A stretch of DNA of 5,580 bases. Source: Armatimonadetes bacterium RBG_19FT_COMBO_69_19. GTDB taxonomy: Bacteria > Sysuimicrobiota > Sysuimicrobiia > Sysuimicrobiales > Kaftiobacteriaceae. The stretch covers positions 1 through 5,580 of the forward strand of contig MENB01000151.1 of NCBI GenBank assembly GCA_001768125.1, given 5' to 3'. Made by a program: the position numbers and the translations under genes. A model generated the notes under the pieces. It had not been told where the DNA came from, searched no databases, and saw only the letters and a program-made list of their open reading frames with translations. Positions 1 to 5,580 of this stretch are shown piece after piece; position 1 is the first letter of the stretch; each line of letters opens with the position of its first letter.

Positions 1-1
1 G

Positions 2-553
2 GGGGTCGGCACCTTCGTCCGCCTCGACATGGAGGACAGCGGCCGCCTTCCCTCCACGCTCGCGGTCTTCGATCGCGTGTGGGACCGCGGCATCCGGAAC
101 GTGGGGATCGCGCTGCAGGCCTACCTGTATCGGACGCCGGACGACGTGGAGCGCTACGTGAGCCGGGGCGTGCGCATCCGTCTGTGCAAGGGCGCCTACG
201 CTGAGCCGCCCGCGCTCGCGTATCCGAAGAAGGCCGACGTGGATGCCGCCTACGCGCGCCTCAGCGAGCGGCTGCTGTCCTCAGGGATCGATCACGCCCT
301 CGCCACGCACGACGAGCATCTGATCGAGCACGCGAAGGCGTTCAGCGCGCGCCGGGGCATCGCGCACGACCACTTCGAGTTCCAGTTCCTGTACGGGATC
401 CGGCGGGATCTGCAGCAGTCACTGGTGGCGGAAGAGTACCGGGTGAGGGTCTACGTCCCCTTCGGGACCCACTGGTACCCGTACTTCATGCGCCGGCTGG
501 CGGAGCGACCCGCCAACGTCCTCTTCCTCGCCCGGCACGCGATCCGGCGCTAG
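2..553 (+). CDS. Proline dehydrogenase, C-terminal part (5' truncated by window edge)
   Basis: This is the last 183 residues of a proline dehydrogenase, an FAD-dependent beta/alpha-barrel enzyme that oxidises L-proline to delta-1-pyrroline-5-carboxylate and passes electrons to the quinone pool. The open frame runs in from the left edge. The ATG at base 29 is internal, because conserved sequence (FVRLDMEDS) begins before it. Seen motifs: RLCKGAY, matching the conserved barrel lysine strand; ATHDE; the EFQFLYG segment; and YVPFGTHWYPYFMRRLAERPAN near the C-terminus, which holds the Tyr-x-x-Arg-Arg group that binds the proline carboxylate in the PutA/ProDH family. It ends soon after that motif with no P5C dehydrogenase domain, so it is a monofunctional enzyme. 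Such proteins are about 300 residues, so roughly 120 lie outside the window. The TAG stop at 551-553 overlaps the stop of the opposing small gene. Confidence 0.95.
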   Translation, partial: GVGTFVRLDMEDSGRLPSTLAVFDRVWDRGIRNVGIALQAYLYRTPDDVERYVSRGVRIRLCKGAYAEPPALAYPKKADVDAAYARLSERLLSSGIDHALATHDEHLIEHAKAFSARRGIAHDHFEFQFLYGIRRDLQQSLVAEEYRVRVYVPFGTHWYPYFMRRLAERPANVLFLARHAIRR

Positions 554-714
554 TCCTGGGGGCACTGGGTGCAGTAGCAGGCGATGATCGCGTCGAGCAC
601 CCAGCCTTCACCCTCATCGATCTCAGGGCGGCCGGCGACCAGTCGCAGATCCGCTCTGCCGCGGAGCGGGGTGCGCTGATCCTCAGGTTCCAGCTTTCGT
701 ACGGGCTCTCCCAT
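550..714 (-). CDS. Small 54-residue protein with C-terminal CxCxxC motif, function unknown
   Basis: I do not recognise this protein. The frame starts at ATG 714, 12 bp after the gamma-subunit stop, with a good ribosome binding site (GAGGGA, 5-nt spacer), and ends in TAG at 552-550. It is 54 residues: a charged, Arg/Glu-rich first half, then a stretch containing GRPEIDEGEGW, a short hydrophobic segment VLDAIIA, and a tail CYCTQCPQD with Cys 46, 48 and 51. That cysteine arrangement could bind a metal or do thiol chemistry, but this is inference. There is no signal peptide or membrane helix. 41 of 54 codons end in G or C, including all of the last 18, which fits coding use in this genome. Position as the last cistron of the oxidoreductase operon suggests co-expression with it. 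It could instead be a chance frame in a 173-bp spacer; the ribosome binding site and spacing argue against that. Confidence 0.62.
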   Translation of the reverse strand: MGEPVRKLEPEDQRTPLRGRADLRLVAGRPEIDEGEGWVLDAIIACYCTQCPQD

Positions 715-719
715 CGTAT

Positions 720-725
720 TCCCTC
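720..725 (-). promoter_or_regulatory. Ribosome binding site of the small Cys-motif gene
   Basis: On the minus strand this reads GAGGGA, followed by a 5-nt spacer and ATG at 714. It lies just 3' of the last sense codons of the gamma-subunit frame, whose stop is at 729-727. It is one of the main arguments that the short frame is a gene. Confidence 0.6.
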
Positions 726-726
726 G

Positions 727-1302
727 CTATGCCACTCGAGCTGACGCGGCGCCGGGCAGCTGCCGGGCCGCGGCGGCGGCGCCGCGGGTGAGCGCGGTCA
801 CGTTGATCTCCACGAGGTGCTGCCGGTCCGGGGGGAAGTGACCGGCCAGCGCGCGGGCCACACTCTCCATCGCCACGACCGGACGGGCGGCCAGCAGCGC
901 CCCGAGCAGCACCATGTTGGCCACCTGAGGTTTGTCGAGGGCCCTGGCTTCGGCGGCGGCATCGACCGCCACCACGACGAGATCCGCCCGCTCCGGGGGC
1001 CGGTCGACCATCGAGGCGTTGACGATGAGCACGGCGCCCGCTCGCGCCCGCGGCTCGAACTTGTCCATCGAGGGCCGGTTCATCACGATCAGGGCGTCGG
1101 GGTCGGCCACCACCGGAGATCCGATCGGCTCCTCGGCGATGACCACCGTGCAGGTGGCCGTCCCGCCCCGCTGTTCCGGACCGTAGGCCGGCATCCACGT
1201 CGCGTGCTTGCCCTCGAGGATGGCGGCCTGGGTCAGCATCTCGCCCAGGAACAAGATGCCCTGGCCCCCGAATCCGGCGATGATGAGCTCCATCGACGCC
1301 AT
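727..1302 (-). CDS. korC: 2-oxoacid:ferredoxin oxidoreductase, gamma subunit (KorC/VorC type)
   Basis: Gamma subunit (191 residues) of a multi-subunit 2-oxoacid:ferredoxin oxidoreductase. In this family the domain contacts the CoA substrate and the alpha/beta core. Seen: the N-terminal glycine loop GFGGQGI (about residues 10-16), the family hallmark YGPEQRGG at 40-47 followed by TATC, and a ValxxAspPro-Asp-Ala-Leu-Ile strand; length is normal for the family (about 180-190). I chose ATG 1302 (MASMEL), 2 bp after the beta stop, with GGAG 11 nt upstream. A second in-frame ATG at 1293 (MELIIAG) is also possible and begins nearer the usual family start. The open frame extends upstream to 1422, but that part lies wholly inside the beta gene and is not family-like. 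Substrate class cannot be told from this subunit; the kor/vor symbols are by family, not by assay. Confidence 0.93.
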   Translation of the reverse strand: MASMELIIAGFGGQGILFLGEMLTQAAILEGKHATWMPAYGPEQRGGTATCTVVIAEEPIGSPVVADPDALIVMNRPSMDKFEPRARAGAVLIVNASMVDRPPERADLVVVAVDAAAEARALDKPQVANMVLLGALLAARPVVAMESVARALAGHFPPDRQHLVEINVTALTRGAAAAARQLPGAASARVA

Positions 1303-1304
1303 CG

Positions 1305-2057
1305 CTACGCGCGCTCCTTCTGGCCGTCCGTCACGAACTCCCCAAGAGGAAACACCGGCAGCATGTTCGCCTCCAGCCAGCGCACCGCATCGATCGGCTG
1401 CAGGCCCCACGTCACCGGGCACGTGGACAGGATCTCGACGAGCGAGAACCCTTTACCGTCGAGCTGAGCCTGGAAGGCCTTGCGGATGGCGCGCTTCGCC
1501 TTCGTGATGTGCGCCACGCCGCACAGGGCGACCCGTGAGATGTAGGCGACCCCTTTCAGCGTGGCCAGCATCTCGGCGACGTGGATGGGGTAGCCGGTCA
1601 CCCGCACGTCCCGGCCGTAAGGTGTCGTCGTCGTCCGCATCCCCGGCAGAGTGGTCGGCGCCATCTGGCCGCCGGTCATCCCGTAGACGGCGTTGTTGAT
1701 GAAGATCACCGTGATGTTCTCGCCGCGGTTGGCGGCATGGACGATCTCCGCGGTCCCGATCGCGGCGAGGTCGCCGTCTCCCTGGTACGTGAAGACGACG
1801 CGGTCGGGCAGCACGCGCTTGATCCCGGTCGCCACGGCCGGCGCGCGGCCGTGGGCCGCCTGCTGGAAGTCCAGGTTGAAGTAGTTGTAGGCGAACACCG
1901 AGCAGCCCACCGACGCGACGCCGATCGTCCGCCCGCGGAGCCCGAGCTCGTCAAGGACCTCCGCAACGAGGCGGTGCGCGACCCCGTGCGTGCAGCCGGG
2001 ACAGTAGTGCATCGGCGTCTCAGCGAGCGACGCCGGCCGAGTGAACACCTGCTTCAT
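1305..2057 (-). CDS. korB: 2-oxoacid:ferredoxin oxidoreductase, beta (thiamine diphosphate) subunit
   Basis: Catalytic beta subunit (250 residues) of a ferredoxin-dependent 2-oxoacid dehydrogenase, which decarboxylates a 2-oxoacid on thiamine diphosphate and makes acyl-CoA plus reduced ferredoxin. Seen: YCPGCTHG at 18-25; the ThDP/Mg motif beginning GDGD at 93-96 and ending INN at 120-122; and [12 protein letters not shown] from 125. Cys 19, 22, 52 and 213 match the four positions that hold the proximal [4Fe-4S] cluster in this family. The length is normal for beta subunits of four-subunit enzymes. ATG 2057 overlaps the alpha stop as ATGA and has a strong GGAGGTG site 8 nt upstream inside the alpha gene, so the two are translationally coupled. 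The best family match is the 2-oxoglutarate / 2-oxoisovalerate group rather than pyruvate, but substrate is inferred only. Confidence 0.95.
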   Translation of the reverse strand: MKQVFTRPASLAETPMHYCPGCTHGVAHRLVAEVLDELGLRGRTIGVASVGCSVFAYNYFNLDFQQAAHGRAPAVATGIKRVLPDRVVFTYQGDGDLAAIGTAEIVHAANRGENITVIFINNAVYGMTGGQMAPTTLPGMRTTTTPYGRDVRVTGYPIHVAEMLATLKGVAYISRVALCGVAHITKAKRAIRKAFQAQLDGKGFSLVEILSTCPVTWGLQPIDAVRWLEANMLPVFPLGEFVTDGQKERA

Positions 2058-3130
2058 CGCGCCTTCACCTCCGAAAGGAGCCGCTCGATCTGCGCCAGCA
2101 CCTCGGGCGGGGTGGGCACCACGCCTCCCAGGCGGCCGTAGAAGCGGACGGGCGTCCGGCCTTCCACGGCGAGGCGCACGTCCTCGACCATCTGCCCCGC
2201 GCTCATCTCCACGGTGAGGATCCCCGCGACCTGCCCGGCCGCATCCGCGCAGGCCTGCGTGGGGAACGGATAGACGGTGATCGGACGCAGCAGGCCGGCG
2301 CGGATCCCCTTCGCCCGCGCCCGATCCACGGCGGTGCGGGCGATGCGGGCCGTGAGGCCGTACGCGGCCACGGCCACCACGGCATCGTCCATCAGGTAGG
2401 CTTCAGACCGGACCTCGACCTGCATGCGCCTGTACTTCTCCTGGAGCCGTTGATTGTGCGCCTCAAGTGCCTCCGGTTCGAGATAGATCGAGTTGATCAG
2501 GCGCACCGGACCATCGCCCGCCCCGGTCGTGGCCCACGCCGGCACCTCTCGCGGCAGGGACGGGCCCTCACGGAACGCCACGGGCTCCATCATCTGCCCG
2601 GTGATCCCGTCGGTCAGGACCATCGCGGGATTGCGGTAGCGATCGGCCAGATCGAACGCCAGCAGCGTCAGGTCGGCCGCCTCCTGGATCGTGGAGGGCG
2701 CGAGCACGAGGTTGCGACCGTCGCCGTGGCCGGCGGACTTGGTGGCCTGGAAGTAGTCGGCCTGCGAAGGGGCGATGTTGCCCAGCCCCGGCCCGCCGCG
2801 CATCACGTTGATGATCACGCAGGGCAGCTCCGAGCCGACGATATAGGAGAGGCCCTCCTGCATCAGGCTGATCCCCGGGCTGCTGGTGGAGGTCATCACC
2901 CGGGCGCCGGCCCCGGCCGCCCCGTAGACCATGTTGATCGCGGCGACCTCGCTCTCCGCCTGGAGGAACGCCCCGCCGTGCTCCGGCAGATGTGCGGCCA
3001 TGTACTCCGAGATCTCGCTCTGCGGCGTGATCGGGTAGCCGAAGTAAGCCTGCACCCCGGCGCGGATCGCCGCCTCGGCGATGGCTTCGTTGCCCTTCAT
3101 CAAGACGCGGTCGGTCAGCGCGGTCGCCAT
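2054..3130 (-). CDS. vorB: 2-oxoacid:ferredoxin oxidoreductase, alpha subunit (VorB type)
   Basis: Alpha subunit (358 residues) that pairs with beta to form the active site. Order of parts: [14 protein letters not shown] near residue 12, then [10 protein letters not shown] at 31-40, whose Thr lies next to the 2-oxoacid in solved relatives; [35 protein letters not shown]; and [10 protein letters not shown]. These blocks match what is usually called 3-methyl-2-oxobutanoate (2-oxoisovalerate) dehydrogenase subunit VorB. The C-terminal third is the transketolase C-like domain ([11 protein letters not shown], then [16 protein letters not shown]). I chose ATG 3130, 5 bp after the ferredoxin stop, because GAGGTGA sits 5 nt upstream and KGNEAI falls at the usual distance. 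The frame stays open to 3211, but that stretch is the ferredoxin gene in another frame. Related four-subunit enzymes act on 2-oxoglutarate or other 2-oxoacids, so the substrate remains open. Confidence 0.95.
   Translation of the reverse strand: MATALTDRVLMKGNEAIAEAAIRAGVQAYFGYPITPQSEISEYMAAHLPEHGGAFLQAESEVAAINMVYGAAGAGARVMTSTSSPGISLMQEGLSYIVGSELPCVIINVMRGGPGLGNIAPSQADYFQATKSAGHGDGRNLVLAPSTIQEAADLTLLAFDLADRYRNPAMVLTDGITGQMMEPVAFREGPSLPREVPAWATTGAGDGPVRLINSIYLEPEALEAHNQRLQEKYRRMQVEVRSEAYLMDDAVVAVAAYGLTARIARTAVDRARAKGIRAGLLRPITVYPFPTQACADAAGQVAGILTVEMSAGQMVEDVRLAVEGRTPVRFYGRLGGVVPTPPEVLAQIERLLSEVKAR
2066..2072 (-). promoter_or_regulatory. Ribosome binding site of the beta subunit gene
   Basis: GGAGGTG on the minus strand, 8 nt before ATG 2057. 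It sits inside the last codons of the alpha gene and fixes the beta start at the ATGA overlap. Confidence 0.75.
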
Positions 3131-3135
3131 CGGCG

Positions 3136-3142
3136 TCACCTC
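3136..3142 (-). promoter_or_regulatory. Ribosome binding site of the alpha subunit gene
   Basis: GAGGTGA on the minus strand, 5 nt before ATG 3130. The TGA at its 3' end is also the stop codon of the ferredoxin-like subunit, so termination and re-initiation take place at the same spot. It decides the alpha start over the longer open frame. Confidence 0.65.
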
Positions 3143-3360
3143 ACCGCCACCCGTTCCGCCTTGTAGACCGTGATCGCCATGTCCGGGCACACGATCGCGC
3201 ATGCGGCGCACGAGGTGCAGCGCTCCTCATCGATCAGCACCACCGAATAGAAGCCGCGCGTGTTCAGGGCCGGACTCATCGCCAGCACCTTCGGCGGGCA
3301 GTAGTGCACGCACAACTCGCAGCCTTTGCACCGCTCCACGTCGATAACGACCTTGAGCAC
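3136..3360 (-). CDS. korD: 2-oxoacid:ferredoxin oxidoreductase, delta subunit (2[4Fe-4S] ferredoxin)
   Basis: Ferredoxin-like delta subunit (74 residues) that carries electrons from the ThDP centre to external ferredoxin. Two complete CxxCxxCxxxCP motifs are visible: Cys 11, 14, 17, 21 and Cys 48, 51, 54, 58, each last Cys followed by Pro, so two [4Fe-4S] clusters are expected. Length is standard for the delta subunit. The start is GTG 3360, one base after the TGA of the upstream ATPase gene, with GGAGGT 8 nt before it. The frame is open upstream to 3549, but that part overlaps the ATPase in another frame and is Arg/Ser-rich without ferredoxin features. It is the first subunit gene of a delta-alpha-beta-gamma order, which is common for Kor/Vor operons. 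Confidence 0.94.
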   Translation of the reverse strand: MLKVVIDVERCKGCELCVHYCPPKVLAMSPALNTRGFYSVVLIDEERCTSCAACAIVCPDMAITVYKAERVAVR

Positions 3361-3361
3361 G

Positions 3362-4039
3362 TCAGGCGACCTCCAGCTCCCACGGGGGGAGCATGTGGAA
3401 CACGAGCGGCATGACCTCGCCCGGGAGGTCGACCGCGTCGAGCAGGTCCGCGGCCACCGCGGTCCAGGCGATGGGAAGACCCATACGCTCCGACGCCTCC
3501 CGGGCCACCTCGAAACCCGCCAGAACGGTTTGCGGCGTCGTCGCAGCACCCAGGTGCGGATTGGCGACGAGCGCCGTCACCCGCGATCCCGCCGCAGTCT
3601 CCAGCGCGGCCCTCGCGGCGGCGATCTTCTCCGGCGTCCGCATGAAGGGACGGTACGGATTGACGACCAGGTACACGGCCGCATCGCTCGGGAGCAGGTG
3701 GACGAGCTGCCGCAGGACCAGGGCGCCGTGGGCCTCACCCCCGGCGTCGATTACCAGGCGGTCGCTGCCGGCCAGCGCGGCGAAGACCTCGGGGGTGAGC
3801 AGAGGAAGATCCACAGCGTCCCATGCCTCCGGGGGAGCCACGAGACGCACACCCGCTGCCTGGATCCTGCCCCGGGCATCCCGGGCCCGGAAGTAGGGGT
3901 CCACGAGGTCGAGGTCGATGAAGGTTATGGGGGGACCGGCGCGGACCAGGGAAAGCGCCCGGTTGATGGCCACCTCCGTCTTGCCGCTGCCGAAGGGGCC
4001 GATGAAGACCTCCACCCGAAGGCTCACCTGGCCGGCCAC
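3362..4039 (-). CDS. P-loop ATPase/GTPase of unknown role, co-operonic with the oxidoreductase
   Basis: A 225-residue soluble nucleotide-binding protein. It has a Walker A motif GPFGSGKT at residues 14-21 of the classical type; residue 15 is Pro, so it lacks the extra lysine of MinD/ParA-type deviant P-loops. Then come FIDLDLVDPYFRARD at 40-54 (an Asp-rich strand after the P-loop like that of SIMIBI-class NTPases), a Walker B-like LVIDAGG at 95-101, VVNPYRPF at 125-132, and VANPHLGAATT at 158-168. There are no transmembrane segments or Cys clusters. Proteins of this kind occur beside 2-oxoacid oxidoreductase genes and are annotated only as ATP-binding protein; I know of no established function. 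An in-frame TGA 12 nt upstream limits the start to GTG 4039 or later (GTG 4027 or 4015 are alternatives). It ends one base before the ferredoxin start, so it is the first gene of the tight block. Confidence 0.85.
   Translation of the reverse strand: MAGQVSLRVEVFIGPFGSGKTEVAINRALSLVRAGPPITFIDLDLVDPYFRARDARGRIQAAGVRLVAPPEAWDAVDLPLLTPEVFAALAGSDRLVIDAGGEAHGALVLRQLVHLLPSDAAVYLVVNPYRPFMRTPEKIAAARAALETAAGSRVTALVANPHLGAATTPQTVLAGFEVAREASERMGLPIAWTAVAADLLDAVDLPGEVMPLVFHMLPPWELEVA
3369..3374 (-). promoter_or_regulatory. Ribosome binding site of the ferredoxin subunit gene
   Basis: GGAGGT on the minus strand, 8 nt before GTG 3360, embedded in the last codons (Glu-Val) of the ATPase gene. It supports the unusual GTG start and tight coupling of the ATPase to the oxidoreductase genes. 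Confidence 0.7.
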
Positions 4040-4091
4040 CCACCCTCATGGTATGGAGAGGACAGAGTGGGCGGTATCGGGCGGTGGGTGG
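4036..4091 (-). promoter_or_regulatory. 9-bp perfect inverted repeat spanning the ATPase start region
   Basis: On the minus strand the 5' arm CCACCCACC (4091-4083) and the 3' arm GGTGGGTGG (4044-4036) are perfectly complementary, separated by 38 nt. The 3' arm contains the GTG start codon (4039-4037) and the bases just upstream, next to a GAGGG at 4047-4043. In an mRNA reading through from the CoA-transferase gene, this pairing could hide the ATPase start. G/C-rich short repeats arise by chance in DNA like this, so the regulatory role is a guess. The 62-bp gap (4040-4101) otherwise shows no convincing sigma-70 promoter and no hairpin followed by a T run. Confidence 0.3.
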
Positions 4092-4101
4092 ATATGGGCT
4101 C

Positions 4102-5400
4102 CTACAGATACCGGAGGGCTCGGGCCTCCCGCTCCAGAACCTCCCGGAACTGCGGGGCGGCGATACCGATGAGCAGCCGCGCCCGCTCCCGGACGGTCTT
4201 GCCGTAGAGGTCGGCGACCCCGTGCTCGGTGACCACGTAGCGGATGTGGTTACGGGTGGTCGTCACGCCGGCGCCCTGCTTCAGCATAGCCACAATGCGC
4301 GACGCCTGGCCACCCAGCGCGGTACTGGGCAGGGCGATGATCGGCACCCCGCCTGCCGACCGCGAGGCACCATAGATGAAGTCCAGCTGCCCGCCCCCCC
4401 CGCTGTAGAACCGCGGGCCGATACTGTCGGCGCTCACCTGCCCCGTCAGATCGACCTCGATGGCGGAGTTGATCGCGACCATCTTCGCGTTCTGGGCGAT
4501 GACGAACGGATCGTTCACGTAGTCCGTGGGATGGAGCTCGATCACCGGATTGTCGTGGATGAAATCGTACAGCCGCTGCGTGCCCAGCACGAAGCCGGCC
4601 ACGACCTTCCCCGGATGCAGCGTCTTGCGCTCGCCGGTGATGATCCCCTGGTTGATCAGGTCGATGATCCCGTCGCTGAACAGCTCGGTGTGGATCCCGA
4701 GATCCTTGTGGCGCGACAGGCGGGAGAGCACCGCGTCCGGGATGGCGCCGATCCCGGTCTGCAGCGTCGCGCCGTCGGGGATGAGACCGGCGGCGTGGTC
4801 GGCGATGCGCTGGACCACCGCGTCCGTCCCCCCCATGCGGATCTCGGGCAGCGCGTAGTCGACGGGGACGACGTAGTCGATCTTGCTGAGGTGGATGAAG
4901 CTGTCGCCCAGCGTGCGCGGCATCCGGGGGTTCATTTCGGCGACGATGATCTTCGCCGATTGCGCCGCCGGCTTGGTGATGCCGACCTCGATCCCGAACG
5001 AGCAGAAGCCGTGCTCGTCGGGTGGGGAGACATGCACCAGGGCGACGTCGAGGGGCAGCAGGCCGGTCTTGAACAGCTTCGGGATCTCGCCGAGGAAGCA
5101 CGGCGTGAAGTCGGCGCGGCCCTCGTTCACCGCCGCCCGCACGTTGTCGCTGATGAACAGGGTGTTGACGCGCAGGTGCGCTTCCATGCCCGGCGCGACG
5201 TACTCGGCCGGCCCCACCGTCAACACCTGGACGATCTCGACGTCGTGGAGCTCGCCCGCGCGGCCGACGAGCGCGGCGAGCAGCGTCTGCGGCACCGAGC
5301 AGTTCCCCGTGAGGAACACGCGCATCCCGGGGGCGACGAGGCGCACCGCCTCCTCCGGCGAGACCACCTTGCCGGCGTACGGCGCGGCGAGCGTGCTCAT
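4102..5400 (-). CDS. Acetyl-CoA hydrolase/transferase family protein (4-hydroxybutyrate CoA-transferase-like)
   Basis: A 432-residue class I-type CoA-transferase that moves CoA between an acyl-CoA and a carboxylic acid, in the cytoplasm. Seen: the N-terminal domain with VRLVAPGMRVFLTGNCSVP; HVSPPDEHGFCSFGIEVG at about 123-140; LQTGIGAIPDAV at 213-224; and HTELFSDG at 237-244. Glu 239 lines up with the catalytic glutamate (Glu238) known for the Clostridium aminobutyricum 4-hydroxybutyrate CoA-transferase. Downstream are SADSIGPRFYSGGGGQLDF, a glycine loop, and VVTEHGVADLYGKT near the C-terminus. The length (about 430) is that of the 4-hydroxybutyrate/acetate group rather than the roughly 500-residue succinyl-CoA:acetate enzymes. 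ATG 5400 overlaps the stop of the upstream alanine dehydrogenase-like gene as ATGA. The frame crosses a run of eight G at 4401-4394 without disruption. The acyl substrate is unknown; acetate or branched-chain acyl groups from the neighbouring oxidoreductase are possible. Confidence 0.9.
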   Translation of the reverse strand: MSTLAAPYAGKVVSPEEAVRLVAPGMRVFLTGNCSVPQTLLAALVGRAGELHDVEIVQVLTVGPAEYVAPGMEAHLRVNTLFISDNVRAAVNEGRADFTPCFLGEIPKLFKTGLLPLDVALVHVSPPDEHGFCSFGIEVGITKPAAQSAKIIVAEMNPRMPRTLGDSFIHLSKIDYVVPVDYALPEIRMGGTDAVVQRIADHAAGLIPDGATLQTGIGAIPDAVLSRLSRHKDLGIHTELFSDGIIDLINQGIITGERKTLHPGKVVAGFVLGTQRLYDFIHDNPVIELHPTDYVNDPFVIAQNAKMVAINSAIEVDLTGQVSADSIGPRFYSGGGGQLDFIYGASRSAGGVPIIALPSTALGGQASRIVAMLKQGAGVTTTRNHIRYVVTEHGVADLYGKTVRERARLLIGIAAPQFREVLEREARALRYL

Positions 5401-5580
5401 GGCCGCACCACCACGGCGGAGGCCAGCTCTCGGGAGCGGCGCAGCGCCTCCCCGACGCCCAGGTCGCCGATCAGCTGCAGGTACGGCAGCACCGCATTGC
5501 TCCAGGCGTGGCTGGCCGTGCGCGCCACCCGGGCCGGGGCGTTGGGGACGCAGTAGTGGATGACGCCCTCCGCCACGAAC
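5397..5580 (-). CDS. ald: Alanine dehydrogenase-like protein, C-terminal end (5' part outside window)
   Basis: The last 60 residues of a protein entering from the right edge. The segment GVIHYCVPNAPARVARTAS followed by HAWSNAVLPYL matches the conserved C-terminal block of alanine dehydrogenase (usually GVxHYCVPNMPGAVxRTS then LxNATLPY), a NAD-dependent enzyme that interconverts alanine with pyruvate and ammonia. The NAD(P) transhydrogenase alpha subunit is related, but the HYCVPN block is more typical of alanine dehydrogenase. The tail ends about ten to fifteen residues earlier than typical alanine dehydrogenases, and the middle of the motif is changed (Met-Pro-Gly is Ala-Pro-Ala here), so substrate could differ. 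Its TGA (5399-5397) overlaps the CoA-transferase ATG, so the two are co-transcribed and probably translationally coupled. Confidence 0.82.
   Translation of the reverse strand, partial: FVAEGVIHYCVPNAPARVARTASHAWSNAVLPYLQLIGDLGVGEALRRSRELASAVVVRP

Noticed and set aside
395..410. GGATCC palindrome and repeated GGGATC in the proline dehydrogenase gene, considered as a terminator or repeat element
   Set aside because: It is short, lies within conserved coding sequence next to FLYGIRRDL, and has no T run in either direction.
1303..1422. Longer N-terminus for the gamma subunit starting at 1422
   Set aside because: The extension lies inside the beta gene and does not resemble the family; the conserved glycine loop follows the ATGs at 1302 and 1293.
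817..1467. Plus-strand open frame opposite the gamma and beta subunit genes
   Set aside because: His/Arg/Gly-rich translation with no motifs, crossing a real gene boundary; the opposite strand has clear family motifs throughout.
2450..3166. Plus-strand 238-residue open frame opposite the alpha subunit
   Set aside because: It is a shadow of the VorB-type gene, with Arg/His/Gly-rich composition and no domain features.
3131..3211. Longer N-terminus for the alpha subunit starting at 3211
   Set aside because: The added residues overlap the ferredoxin second cluster motif in another frame; ATG 3130 has a good ribosome binding site and fits the family start.
4040..4101. Promoter for the ATPase-oxidoreductase block in the 62-bp gap
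   Set aside because: On the minus strand only weak -10-like hexamers (CATACC, GATACC) are present with no -35 match at proper spacing. A promoter is possible but not supported by what I can see.
3326..4207. Plus-strand 293-residue open frame opposite the ATPase and both its flanks
   Set aside because: Low-complexity basic translation and no plausible context; the minus strand carries the Walker A and ferredoxin motifs.
4048..5556. A 502-residue open frame on the plus strand opposite the CoA-transferase
   Set aside because: It is rich in Arg, Asp, Gly and His with no family motifs, and it spans two real minus-strand genes and their junction. It is a by-product of high G+C third positions.

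Overview
The window is a very G+C-rich stretch (about two thirds G+C by eye) of bacterial-type DNA, almost fully coding. It reads as a piece of an amino-acid and 2-oxoacid catabolism locus. The ferredoxin-dependent 2-oxoacid oxidoreductase together with a CoA-transferase suggests an anaerobic or facultative, possibly thermophilic, high-GC bacterium. The sequence alone does not fix the lineage, and I do not name one.

Layout, left to right. Bases 2-553 (+) are the C-terminal half of a proline dehydrogenase, cut by the left edge. Everything else is on the minus strand and reads leftward from the right edge. In transcription order it is: the C-terminus of an alanine dehydrogenase-like protein (cut by the right edge); an acetyl-CoA hydrolase/4-hydroxybutyrate CoA-transferase family protein (stop and start overlap as ATGA); a 62-bp gap; a P-loop ATPase of unassigned function; a 2[4Fe-4S] ferredoxin-type delta subunit; then the alpha (VorB type), beta (TPP) and gamma subunits of a four-subunit 2-oxoacid:ferredoxin oxidoreductase; and finally a likely 54-residue Cys-motif protein. 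That last stop codon overlaps the proline dehydrogenase stop in a shared CTAG. From the ATPase to the small protein the gene gaps are 1, 5, -4, 2 and 12 bp, most with clear Shine-Dalgarno sites, so this block is very probably one translationally coupled operon.

How they may work together (inference). Amino-acid deamination (alanine dehydrogenase) supplies a 2-oxoacid. The oxidoreductase converts a 2-oxoacid plus CoA to acyl-CoA, CO2 and reduced ferredoxin. The CoA-transferase moves CoA between acyl groups. Proline dehydrogenase feeds proline carbon toward glutamate. The exact 2-oxoacid (branched-chain, 2-oxoglutarate or other) cannot be settled from sequence.

The least explained parts are the P-loop ATPase that leads the oxidoreductase operon, the small CxCxxC protein that closes it, and a 9-bp perfect inverted repeat whose second arm covers the ATPase start codon. 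I see no RNA genes, mobile elements, CRISPR arrays or convincing factor-independent terminators.
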